Positions 8,722 through 17,144 of a stretch of 64,000 bases of DNA are shown here, in pieces. The position numbers and the translations under genes are program-made. The DNA lies in assembly GCA_036704045.1 (NCBI GenBank), contig DATNQM010000002.1, forward strand, positions 1-64,000, written 5' to 3'. Below the pieces are notes generated by a model. The model saw nothing but the letters and a program-made list of their open reading frames with translations. It was not told where the DNA came from and ran no database searches. Origin of the DNA: Ancylothrix sp036704045. Its GTDB lineage: Bacteria; Cyanobacteriota; Cyanobacteriia; Cyanobacteriales; Oscillatoriaceae. How positions within the stretch are numbered: position 1 is the first letter of the stretch; every line of letters starts with the position of its first letter.

Positions 8722-11022
8722 TTAAGCTTCTATCACAACTCGTAAATTTCCTCTTTTTTTGCTAACTCGACAAGCTGTACTGGTGCCAGACCGCTCAAAT
8801 TCTAGGTCAAGAATTGTGTTACCGATTTTGAGATTTGAGAGAGAAAGTTTATTAATCCTTTCCGGTAAACTAGGGTCAATAATATGCAGACAATTGTTTG
8901 GTGCATCGGGAACTAGATTCACCATCATCTGCAACAGTTGGAAAATACTGCCCGTTGCCCAAGCCTGCGGCGAGCAAGCAACCGGGTAACGCACTGGCCT
9001 GTTATTATCTTGACGTTCGTAGCCACAAAAAAGTTCAGGAGGACGTTTATAGGCTTGAACGCGGGTCATGTCAAATAACCCTTCTGCTAATTCGATAGCT
9101 TGTTCTACAAAACCTAGAGAACGCAGCCCAATAGCAATTAAAGAATTATCATGGGGCCATACTGATCCTATGTGATATCCCATTGGATTATAGGCAGGAG
9201 ATTTGCTGCTAAGAGTGCGGATTCCCCATCCGTTAAACATATCGGGGGCGCGGAGTCGTTCGGCAACGCTGTGGGCTTTTTCGGGTTCTAAAATTCCCAA
9301 TTGTAAACAGTGACCGGGGTTAGAGGTGATGCTGTCTACCGGCTTACCTTCTCCGTCTAAAGCAAGGGCGCAAAAATCTAAATCTTCTATCCAAAAATCG
9401 CGGTTAAATCGCTGTTTTAATTCCCGCGCTTCTTCTTGCCAACGATCTGCTAAATCGAGGCGTTTTTTGAGGCGGGCAATATCGGCTAAACGAATTTTTG
9501 CGGCATAAACATAGCCTTGTACTTCCGAGAGGGCTATGGGGCCGGTGGCGCGTTGTCCGTGACGATTTACGATGCAATCTCCTGAGTCTTTCCAGCCTTG
9601 ATTATCGAGACCACGTTTGGATTGCCGGTCATAGGAAAGATAGCCGGTTTGTTGACAGTTTCGGTCGATCCATTCCATTGCGGCGAGGGCATTGGGCCAT
9701 AGTTTATCGAGGAGTTCTTTGTCATTTGTCCAGGCAAAGTATTCGGCATATAGCATTAACCATAGAGGTGTTGCATCGACAGTACCGTAATAGGGAGTGT
9801 GGGGGATTTCTTGACAGCGGGCCATTTCGCCGTAGCGAATTTCATGCAATATTTTGCCTGGTTGTTCGTCTCGCCATTCGTCGTCTTTTTTGCCTTGATA
9901 TTCTGCGAGGATTTGTAGAGTATCGCGGGCTAGTTTTGGGTTTAGCATTAAAGTTTGCGAAGCGGCGATAATTGAGTCTCGTCCAAAGAGGGTAGAGAAC
10001 CAAGGAACGCCTGCGGATAATGCTGTGTGTTTACCGAAGGTTTGACGCAAAATGTAGAGGTCTTCTTCGGCGCGTTCTATGATTTCGTTAAAGGTGTTTT
10101 TGTCGGAACGAATGCCGGTGCTTTCTTGGGTCCAGAGTTGTTCTTCTTGGCTTTCTGCGGCTTTTGCTTGGGTGAGGGTGACGGGGGGGTTGATGACGGA
10201 GGCGGGCCGGTTATTGATGAACATTTGCAGCCGGTAGCCGATGATTTCGGTTTGATGCGGTTGCAAATTGAGGTTCCAAACGGCTGTGTATCCTTTTAGG
10301 TAGTCGGGGCGGTGGTGATCAAAGCGAATGCGCGACTCTGTTAGTTTATTGTCTAGTCCGAGGTAGGCTAAAATCAGTTCTTGGTCTTGGCTGAGGGGGG
10401 TTGTGTAGTTGGCAAATTCTTTTTCGATTTCTTTGTTGGTTGCGCCTACGGTGATTAGTTCTTCTGCGGGTTTTTTGTGGTCAATGTTTGGTAGGTTTCG
10501 CAATAGTTGTCCGCGTTTTGGCCGGCCATATCCTCGGACTTCAAATAAGTCTACGAAGTCGGCTTTAAAGCTGAGGCTGATTTGAAAGCTGACGGCTTCT
10601 GTGCTGTAGTTGGTGATTTCTATTTCGGAAAATAAGGCGCCGTTTAGCATTAATTCCCGTTTGATTCCCAGGGTGTCGGGGGAAAGGTGGTTTTCGATGC
10701 GGGGGTTTGTGCAGAGTACGGTGAGTCCGAAGCCTTTGTCTGCTGTGCTGCTGAGGAGGACTGGTGTGTGTCCTTCGATTTGTAGTTCTAGGCGGCTTAA
10801 GAATCTTGTGTCGCAACAAAATAAGCCCATACTGCTGTTGCAGTCGTCTTTTAAGCTTCCGGCGATGTTTCCTAGGCTGTCGGTGACTAGGAATAAGTCG
10901 TTGTCTTTGAGGGTGAGGGTTGGTTGGGGTTGTTCGTTGATGACGGCCGGCCATTCGGGGATGGGGTTTTCTTCGGCTAGGATGTAGGTTTTTCCTTCGA
11001 TTTGGATGGTTTCTTGTGTCAT
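8722..11022 (-). CDS. Amylo-alpha-1,6-glucosidase-like glycoside hydrolase
   Basis: 766 residues. The N-terminal 300 residues form a beta-rich domain of the kind found before bacterial glycogen-debranching hydrolases (DNDLFLVTDSLGNI, SMGLFCCDTRFLSRLEL). The rest is an (alpha/alpha)6 toroid with WFSTLFGRDS, QGWKDSGD and ALSEVQGYVYAA, residues typical of the debranching-enzyme C-terminal family. It probably releases glucose from branched or short alpha-glucans or from a compatible-solute glucoside; the substrate is not certain. No signal peptide. Same strand as, and upstream of, the GH65-PGM gene, so the two may act in sequence on stored glucan. Confidence 0.82.
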   Translation of the reverse strand: MTQETIQIEGKTYILAEENPIPEWPAVINEQPQPTLTLKDNDLFLVTDSLGNIAGSLKDDCNSSMGLFCCDTRFLSRLELQIEGHTPVLLSSTADKGFGLTVLCTNPRIENHLSPDTLGIKRELMLNGALFSEIEITNYSTEAVSFQISLSFKADFVDLFEVRGYGRPKRGQLLRNLPNIDHKKPAEELITVGATNKEIEKEFANYTTPLSQDQELILAYLGLDNKLTESRIRFDHHRPDYLKGYTAVWNLNLQPHQTEIIGYRLQMFINNRPASVINPPVTLTQAKAAESQEEQLWTQESTGIRSDKNTFNEIIERAEEDLYILRQTFGKHTALSAGVPWFSTLFGRDSIIAASQTLMLNPKLARDTLQILAEYQGKKDDEWRDEQPGKILHEIRYGEMARCQEIPHTPYYGTVDATPLWLMLYAEYFAWTNDKELLDKLWPNALAAMEWIDRNCQQTGYLSYDRQSKRGLDNQGWKDSGDCIVNRHGQRATGPIALSEVQGYVYAAKIRLADIARLKKRLDLADRWQEEARELKQRFNRDFWIEDLDFCALALDGEGKPVDSITSNPGHCLQLGILEPEKAHSVAERLRAPDMFNGWGIRTLSSKSPAYNPMGYHIGSVWPHDNSLIAIGLRSLGFVEQAIELAEGLFDMTRVQAYKRPPELFCGYERQDNNRPVRYPVACSPQAWATGSIFQLLQMMVNLVPDAPNNCLHIIDPSLPERINKLSLSNLKIGNTILDLEFERSGTSTACRVSKKRGNLRVVIEA

Positions 11023-11067
11023 GTTGATGTTTTTTTGTTTGGGGTTTTGGTTGTTGAGTTGGGGTTT

Positions 11068-11589
11068 TTAATAGAGTTTGGGGAGGAGTTTTTTAACTCG
11101 TTTTTGATAGTCGGAATAGTGGGGATGTTTTTGGCTGAGGAGTTTTTCTTCTCGGTTGGCTTTGATGTCGAAGAAAATAAATAAGATTAGGCTGCCAAGT
11201 GTGTGTGTGAGGCTTTGTTGATAGATACTGTAGGCTAAGCTGAGGATGATTAGGCCGCTATAAAGGGGGTGGCGGACGATGCTGTAGGTGCCGGTTTGAA
11301 CAAGTTGGTTTGTTTCTTTTGGTTGGGGTAGGGGGGTTAGGTTTTTGCCTAGGTCTAGGAGGGCTTTGATTATTAAAATTCCCGCTGTTATTGCTAAACT
11401 AACGGCTGTTATCAAAATTATTGTGTTGAAATTGGGTGTGTTGATTTTTAAAGTGGCTGGTGTGTAGGCCGGTATGCAAAAAAATCCTACAAGTAATAGT
11501 CCTTGTAGTAATACTAAGTATTCTCCTTTTTGGCCGGTGCGCCAACCTTCAGGGGTGAAACCCCATTCTTTTAAGATGTCTTTTGTCAT
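11068..11589 (-). CDS. Isoprenylcysteine carboxyl methyltransferase-family membrane protein
   Basis: 173 residues with four or five membrane helices and the family's C-terminal signature GTYSIVRHPLYSG followed by REEKLLSQKHPHYSDYQKRVKKLLP, the SAM-binding part of ICMT/PEMT-like enzymes. In bacteria these proteins methylate small or lipid-like substrates, or remain uncharacterised; the eukaryotic prenyl-cysteine role should not be assumed. It lies 45 bp upstream of the debranching-like gene, same strand, so co-transcription is possible. The aldo/keto reductase gene farther upstream is separated by tandem hairpins. Confidence 0.8.
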   Translation of the reverse strand: MTKDILKEWGFTPEGWRTGQKGEYLVLLQGLLLVGFFCIPAYTPATLKINTPNFNTIILITAVSLAITAGILIIKALLDLGKNLTPLPQPKETNQLVQTGTYSIVRHPLYSGLIILSLAYSIYQQSLTHTLGSLILFIFFDIKANREEKLLSQKHPHYSDYQKRVKKLLPKLY

Positions 11590-11621
11590 TGTTTTTTTGT
11601 GATTTTGTCATTAACTTTGGG

Positions 11622-11772
11622 AAGGGAAAGAAACCGGGTTTGTGGGGTGATTTTTTGATGGTTATTGAGGTAGATAGCCGGTTTCTTTAACTTTAGGAAG
11701 AGAAAGAAACCGGGTTTGGGGAGGATTTTTTGATGGGTGTTGAGATTTAGCTAGGATAGCCGGTTTTTTTTA
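11622..11772. repeat. Two tandem 76-bp repeat units with hairpins
   Basis: GAAACCGGGTT (11630) recurs at 11706 with flanking bases also shared (GGATTTTTTGATGG then GTTGAG or TATTGAG). Each unit ends in AGCCGGTTT(C), at about 11677 and 11758, which pairs with the opening GAAACCGG. They sit just after the aldo/keto reductase stop on the minus strand and likely end that transcript. Confidence 0.7.
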
Positions 11773-11781
11773 GTGTGGGAT

Positions 11782-12726
11782 TTAGTGCAACCAAGGTCTT
11801 GAAATTTGCTCTAATTGAGCGATTTCTTCGGGGTTTAATTGCCAGCCTAATGCACCGGCATTTTCTATGGCTTGTTTGGCTGTTTTGGCTCCGGGGATGG
11901 GTATTACTCCTTCTTGGGCTTTTAACCAATTTAAGGCAATTTGTGCCGGTGTGCGTTGATATTTTTCGGCAAATTTTCTTAATAATTCTAAAACGGGAGC
12001 AATTTTTTGCAATCCTTCTTTACTAAACTTTGCATCCCATTGGCGGGGGCCGGTTGGTGGTTTTTCGGGTGAATATTTGTCTGTAAGTAAGCCTTGGGCA
12101 AGCGGGCTGTAGGCTAATATGGTTACGCCTAGTTGTCTTGCTGTGCTTAGGATTCCTTGGCTTTCTATTTGTCTGGTTAGTAATGAGTATCGCACTTGAT
12201 TTACTGCTAGAGGTATGCCTCGTTTGGCTAATATTTGATGTGCTTGCTGCATTTGTTCGGCGGAATAATTGCTAACACCAACCGACTCTATTCTTCCTTT
12301 TTCTACTTCGTTGGCTAGGGCGTTCATCAAGGTTTCTTGACTCATTAAAAATGTGAAGGGCCAATGAACTTGGTAAAGGGTGACGCGGGGGAGTTGTAAT
12401 CGTTTTAAACTTTCGGTTAGGGCTTCTGTAACTGAGTCGCCGGTGAAACGCCAGGGGAAGGGGCCGTATTTTGTGGCAATTTGTACGTTTGCGCCGGTTT
12501 GTTTGATGAATTTTCCAAGGAGAATTTCTGACTCTCCGGGGCCATAAACTTCGGCGGTGTCGAAAAAGGTTATGCCGGCTTCGAGAGAGGCTTGGAAGGC
12601 TTGTTTGACTTGTTCTTCGCCGTAGTCTTTGCCATAGTTCCAGAAGAGTTTGTCTCCCCATGACCAGGCGCCGATGCCTAGTTTTGTGACTGTGGGGCCG
12701 GTTTTTCCAAGGGTTGTGGTTTCCAT
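11782..12726 (-). CDS. Aldo/keto reductase
   Basis: 314 residues, a full-length NADPH-dependent TIM-barrel oxidoreductase. The catalytic tetrad is visible: Asp in FFDTAEVYG, the Tyr of the same motif, Lys in IATKYGPF and His in LYQVHWP. The C-terminal cofactor region GVIPIPGAKTAKQAIENAGAL is typical. Cytosolic. The substrate is unknown; relatives in cyanobacteria and plastids reduce reactive carbonyls. The following hairpins at 11622-11772 would terminate it. Confidence 0.92.
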   Translation of the reverse strand: METTTLGKTGPTVTKLGIGAWSWGDKLFWNYGKDYGEEQVKQAFQASLEAGITFFDTAEVYGPGESEILLGKFIKQTGANVQIATKYGPFPWRFTGDSVTEALTESLKRLQLPRVTLYQVHWPFTFLMSQETLMNALANEVEKGRIESVGVSNYSAEQMQQAHQILAKRGIPLAVNQVRYSLLTRQIESQGILSTARQLGVTILAYSPLAQGLLTDKYSPEKPPTGPRQWDAKFSKEGLQKIAPVLELLRKFAEKYQRTPAQIALNWLKAQEGVIPIPGAKTAKQAIENAGALGWQLNPEEIAQLEQISRPWLH

Positions 12727-13084
12727 TTTCTATGGTTTTGTAATGTTTCCTTTTTTAGTTGTAGCGTGTTTTTTTTGATTTGTTTGTTTTGAGGTATTGG
12801 AGACAATTAAGTTGGCTTTTATTTGTTGACAAAAGTAAATTGTTTTTTGGATTAATTTCTGAGGTATGAAGATGATGTTTAGGTTTTTGGGGAATTTTAT
12901 AGTATTTTTTGTGTTGATGTCTGATTGTAGATTTGTTTTGGCTAGAGATAGGGGAAACAAATGTTTTTCCTCTGAGGAAAATAATAAATTAAAAAGATTT
13001 CCTTAAATATTAAAGATTGTGTTTTAGAAAGGGGGATGATTGGAGGTAGAAGATGATAGGGCGCACGTCCACAGGAAACCGGCC
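12727..13084. other. AT-rich divergent promoter region, no gene
   Basis: It separates the minus-strand aldo/keto reductase from the plus-strand methyltransferase-like gene, so both promoters should be here. A 76-codon minus-strand open frame (12730-12960) is low-complexity (Lys/Asn/Ile-rich) and is not believed to be real. No operator-like palindrome was found. Confidence 0.4.
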
Positions 13085-15412
13085 ATGACTGATAGCAGTT
13101 TTGCACCCCCTGATAGTTTTTCTAGTAAAGCCGAAGCTGTCGGCTTGGAACGGGAAGCGGTTATTATTGATTTGGCAGCTTCTAATTTTAAAGAACGTCT
13201 TTATTTTGAAGTTTTGCCGTTAGCTTTACAAGAAAAGATTAGTATTTTTTTTGATAGTTATCATCAGGCTATTTTGTTGGCTGATGAAATGTTAGAACGG
13301 TTAAAAGAACCGGGTATTATTGCTAAGTTATGTGAGGCTTCGCCGCTGGGTAAACATTTACCTAATGCGCTTTATGTTCATGTTTCTGGGATTTTTTCTC
13401 TGGATCCTTTGTTGCGTTTGTATGAGAAATTAGCTTTTATTGCGGCCGGTTTTCCTGAAAAAGTGACGTTAGTTAAGTTTCAAACAGATAAGCCAAAAAT
13501 TTCTTATTTATTTTATCCAGATTTTGATAAAGACCCGCATCCTGCTTTACAGTTTAGTATGGTGGTGGGTATGGAAAATTTAGAAGTTACAAGTCGAGAT
13601 TATGCTGATACGAATAATCCGCCGGTTTTACACCGTAAAGAAACATTTGTAATGCCTAATTATCCCTGTTATCAGGATTTTGCGGAGTTAACTCATCAAG
13701 AAGAATTGTTAGGATTGTTGGATGAAACGCGCGGAATTGGAATGAAAATCGGCTGGCAACAACGTTTGAATTCACAAAAAATTGCTTTTAATAATCATTG
13801 GCTGGTTTGTCGGATTGATTGTGGTTGGGAAGAGTTAAATTTGCGAATTGATAGGCATAAGGCGGCGATGGTTCGTAGCAGTTTATCTAAGCCGGTGAGG
13901 ACGGCTTTGGAGGCTAATTTATTTACAGAAGAAACTACTTTTTTTGATTATGGTTGTGGTTATGGTGGTGATGTTAACCGCTTGAAAGAAAAGGGTTATA
14001 AAAGTGAAGGTTGGGATCCTTATTATTTTCCTGAAAATGGCAAAATAGCGGCAGATATTGTCAATATTGGTTATGTAATTAATGTGATTGAAGATATGGC
14101 AGAACGCCAACAGGCTTTGCGGGAAGCGTGGGATTTAACGAAAAAGCTTTTGATTGTTTCTGCTCAAATTTTGGTTGATAATTATCAACAAGGTTGGATG
14201 GTTTATGGAGATGGAATTATTACGAGTAGGAATACTTTTCAAAAGTATTATGAACAAGAAGAATTGAAAACTTATATTGACCAGATTTTAGAAGTGGATT
14301 CTATTCCGATTGGTTTGGGGATTTATTTTGTGTTTCGAGATGAAGGAGAAGCAGAAGTTTATAAGGCTTTGAAGTTTCGATCTCGTACAACTACGCCAAG
14401 AATTGAGAAGGTTTTTAAACGTTTTGAAGATTATCAAGAGTTGCTTACACCTTTGATGAAATTTGTTACAGAAAGGGGTCGTTTACCGGCCAAAGGAGAA
14501 TTAGCATCAGAGGTGGAAATTAAGGCAGAATTTGGCACTTTTCGTCGTGCTTTTGATGTGATTTTGCGGGCAACTGAGATAAAGGAATGGGAGACAATTA
14601 CCCAAAAACGACGGGAAGATTTGCTGGTTTATTTGGCTCTTTCTCGGTTTAGCCGACGTCCGAAGCCTGTCGAGTTAAATTTTGAAACTAAGGAGGATAT
14701 TAAAGCTTTATTTGGTAGCTATAAGCAAGCTTGTAGGGAGGCTGATGCGTTGCTTTTTAGTATTGGTCATCTTAATATTATCCGAGAAAGTTGTGAAAAT
14801 AGTTCGGTAGGAAAAATTTGGCCTAATTCTTTTTTGTTTCATGTTTCAGCGTTAGAGTTTCTTGAACCTTTATTGCGGGTTTATGAAGGTTGTGCTAGTC
14901 GAACAATAGGCCGGTTAGAAAAGTTTAATGTGATTAAGTTGAGTACGAAGATTCCTAAGATTTCTTATTTATTTTATCCTGATTTTGATAAGGAACCCCA
15001 TCCATTTTTAAAAACTTGTATGCAGGTGGATTTACGAGATTTAAGAGTTAGTTATCAAAGCTGGAATTTGCAAGATAATCCGCCGATTCTTCACGAAAAA
15101 GATAAGTTGTTAATGCCGGATTATCCGTTTTATGAAAAGTTTGCTAAGTTAACACGACAAGAGACAAATTGGGGATTATTTGATGACTTTTCTGTTATTA
15201 GTAATCGTAGCGGTTGGCTGAAATGTTTGGAAGACCATTGTGCGGTAATTATCAATTATCAATTACGCTGGAAAAAAGATGCAGACCCCTATAAGGTTAA
15301 GCTTTTGCGTTCGGCTATGCGGGCGCGTCAAGCTCAAAATCGGGCTGCGGAAAAAGAGGTGGTTAATTCACCAGAAATATCTTTAGAATTAACTGAAAAT
15401 GAAGATTTTTAA
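13085..15412 (+). CDS. DNA phosphorothioation-associated putative methyltransferase with duplicated flanking modules
   Basis: The central part (from a TTG at 13040, about residues 265-460) matches the family I know as the DNA phosphorothioation (Dnd)-associated putative methyltransferase: IDRHKAAMVRSSLSKPVR, then a Rossmann motif I FFDYGCGYGGD near residue 300, GWDPYY, and NIGYVINVIED. Target and activity are unproven. On either side lies a copy of one module of about 200 residues: both contain PKISYLFYPDFDK(D/E)PHP (about residues 151 and 638), LEPLLRVYE or LDPLLRLYE, and PPxLHxK. I chose the ATG at 13085, which has AGGA 9 bases upstream; a TTG at 13040 would add 15 residues. No dndBCDE gene is in the window, so it is an orphan here. 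Confidence 0.82.
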   Translation: MTDSSFAPPDSFSSKAEAVGLEREAVIIDLAASNFKERLYFEVLPLALQEKISIFFDSYHQAILLADEMLERLKEPGIIAKLCEASPLGKHLPNALYVHVSGIFSLDPLLRLYEKLAFIAAGFPEKVTLVKFQTDKPKISYLFYPDFDKDPHPALQFSMVVGMENLEVTSRDYADTNNPPVLHRKETFVMPNYPCYQDFAELTHQEELLGLLDETRGIGMKIGWQQRLNSQKIAFNNHWLVCRIDCGWEELNLRIDRHKAAMVRSSLSKPVRTALEANLFTEETTFFDYGCGYGGDVNRLKEKGYKSEGWDPYYFPENGKIAADIVNIGYVINVIEDMAERQQALREAWDLTKKLLIVSAQILVDNYQQGWMVYGDGIITSRNTFQKYYEQEELKTYIDQILEVDSIPIGLGIYFVFRDEGEAEVYKALKFRSRTTTPRIEKVFKRFEDYQELLTPLMKFVTERGRLPAKGELASEVEIKAEFGTFRRAFDVILRATEIKEWETITQKRREDLLVYLALSRFSRRPKPVELNFETKEDIKALFGSYKQACREADALLFSIGHLNIIRESCENSSVGKIWPNSFLFHVSALEFLEPLLRVYEGCASRTIGRLEKFNVIKLSTKIPKISYLFYPDFDKEPHPFLKTCMQVDLRDLRVSYQSWNLQDNPPILHEKDKLLMPDYPFYEKFAKLTRQETNWGLFDDFSVISNRSGWLKCLEDHCAVIINYQLRWKKDADPYKVKLLRSAMRARQAQNRAAEKEVVNSPEISLELTENEDF

Positions 15413-15448
15413 AAGACTTTTAGTAAGATTTTTTCCTAGTTATGCCTA

Positions 15449-16027
15449 TTATTTAGGAATTTGTTTTGCTAAGTTTATCCACGATTCCATACCTTTTTTT
15501 GTCGGCATTTGGCTGTCATTAAATGCCCAGATATCTCGCTTGTGTTGGGGGCCATAACTGATATGAATGGGTCGAGTTTTGCCATAATAATAAATGGAAT
15601 CAAAGGGCAATTGTTTGTTTAATATCCAGTCTACGACTTCTTGGCTAGATTTGTTAACTATTAAAAAATCACAAGCTGCTCCTAACCGGCTACAATAATA
15701 TTGCCCTTTTTTATTAATTTCGTGGGCGATGTGTTGGTCGCGGCTGGGGTCAATTCTGCCGTTTTTTTGGCCGGTTTCCGGGTCTTTTTTGTCGAGGTAT
15801 CGTTTTAGACTTGGAGAACAAAAACCGTAGGTAAGTTTAAAATTTTCCCAGCCAAAGTTATCAATAATGGGGTCAATAATTATTTCGTTGAGACTTTTTA
15901 AAGCGGGGATTGTTTCGGCAATATTTTCTGGATAGGGATTAATAAAGTTAGGATACTTTTTGTAAGTTTGCGTACAAGTACAAAATTCTTCTAGGCTTAG
16001 ATATTTTCCAAGGTTTAAGGATAGCAT
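15449..16027 (-). CDS. Putative M15-like metallopeptidase
   Basis: 192 residues, no signal peptide. Zinc-ligand-like residues of the peptidase M15 (D-Ala-D-Ala carboxypeptidase/endolysin) fold appear in the right order: H in RDQHIAHE, D in GAACDFLI, and H in RPIHISYG, preceded by LTYGFCSP in place of the usual RSP strand. The N-terminus (LSLEEFCTCTQTY, LKSLNEIIIDP) resembles the first helices of that fold. The substrate could be peptidoglycan, but without an export signal this is uncertain. It is convergent with the methyltransferase-like gene, 36 bp from its stop, so linkage may be chance. Confidence 0.6.
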   Translation of the reverse strand: MLSLNLGKYLSLEEFCTCTQTYKKYPNFINPYPENIAETIPALKSLNEIIIDPIIDNFGWENFKLTYGFCSPSLKRYLDKKDPETGQKNGRIDPSRDQHIAHEINKKGQYYCSRLGAACDFLIVNKSSQEVVDWILNKQLPFDSIYYYGKTRPIHISYGPQHKRDIWAFNDSQMPTKKGMESWINLAKQIPK

Positions 16028-16212
16028 AAATTAACTTGAGGATGTTTGAGTTGGACTGCTGCTGGAATTCTATCTAGTAATGTAAGATGCTTTGGCTTTG
16101 CTGATTCAAAAAAAATCCTATAGAATAATTTTCATAGAATGTATTTTTTAGAAGCAAGGAAGAAAAAATCTTCTCCATCTGTTAATATAAAAACTGTGAT
16201 GAGGATAAAATT

Positions 16213-17121
16213 ATGAAAAATCTCTCGATTTTGCGTTTAATTTTAGTATTTGGCTTAGGCGTAGTTTTGGCAATGGGAGGTCATCAAAATTTAGGGATGG
16301 CGCAAAGTTCAAACCAAAGCCGGATTGTATTTGTTTCTGATCGCAATGGTACACGAGAAATTTATTCTATAGCCCCTGATGGATCAAACTTAACAAAAAT
16401 TACAAATAACTCTCCTATGCCTAATTTACCAATGTTGTCACCAAAGGGCGATAAAATTGTTTTTTTATCAGATCAAGATGGCAATGCTGAACTATATTTA
16501 ATGGATATTGATGGTTCAAATCAAGTGAATTTGACAAAACATCCAGGTGGTGATTACTCGCCTGATTGGTCTCCTGATGGCAGCAAAATTGCTTTTGATT
16601 CTTATCGTAATGGAAATTATGAAGTTTTTGTTATGAATGCTGATGGAACTAATTTAATTAACCTTACAAATAGCCGCGCCAGTGATGGTTTTCCTACTTG
16701 GTCTCCTGATGGTCAAAAAATAGCGTTTTCTTCGGATAGAGATAATGATGATGATGATATTTATGTGATGAATGCAGATGGTTCAAATGTGGTGAAATTG
16801 ACTAATACAAAAGAAGCAGATTTTTCACCGGCCTGGTCTCCTGATGGTAGTAAAATTGCCTTTGTTTCAGAACGTGATGGAAATAGCGAAATTTATGTGA
16901 TGAATTCTGATGGAACCAATGTTATTAATTTAACAAATAATTCAAATTTTGATACATTTCCTGCCTGGTCGCCCGATGGAACTAAAATAGTGTTTCATTC
17001 AGAACGTGATGGAAATATGGAAATTTATGTAATGAATTCTGATGGTTCAAATGTTACTAATTTAAGTAATAGTCCTGGTTCTGATATGTCTCCTTCCTGG
17101 GGACCTCTCCAAAACAAATAA
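16213..17121 (+). CDS. Secreted TolB-like beta-propeller protein
   Basis: 302 residues: a signal peptide (hydrophobic residues 6-22, likely cut after GMAQ) followed by six PD40/WD40-like repeats, each with the pattern (S/T)KI(A/V)F.S.RDGN.EIYVMN.DG(S/T)N...LT. Six repeats make a complete six-bladed propeller like that of TolB, but the N-terminal TolB domain is missing, so this is not TolB itself. It is likely a periplasmic or extracellular binding protein; the ligand is unknown. The blades are very similar to each other, suggesting recent internal duplication. The ChaN-like gene follows after 23 bp on the same strand, so both are probably one transcript. Confidence 0.88.
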   Translation: MKNLSILRLILVFGLGVVLAMGGHQNLGMAQSSNQSRIVFVSDRNGTREIYSIAPDGSNLTKITNNSPMPNLPMLSPKGDKIVFLSDQDGNAELYLMDIDGSNQVNLTKHPGGDYSPDWSPDGSKIAFDSYRNGNYEVFVMNADGTNLINLTNSRASDGFPTWSPDGQKIAFSSDRDNDDDDIYVMNADGSNVVKLTNTKEADFSPAWSPDGSKIAFVSERDGNSEIYVMNSDGTNVINLTNNSNFDTFPAWSPDGTKIVFHSERDGNMEIYVMNSDGSNVTNLSNSPGSDMSPSWGPLQNK

Positions 17122-17144
17122 TTACATTTTATTGAAAATTAGAA

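Noticed and set aside
9498..9971. Plus-strand 157-codon frame opposite the debranching-like gene
   Set aside because: Antisense shadow of a well-supported gene; Arg-rich, no family resemblance, no ribosome site.
12730..12960. Minus-strand 76-codon frame upstream of the aldo/keto reductase
   Set aside because: Low-complexity Lys/Asn/Ile peptide in AT-rich promoter DNA.
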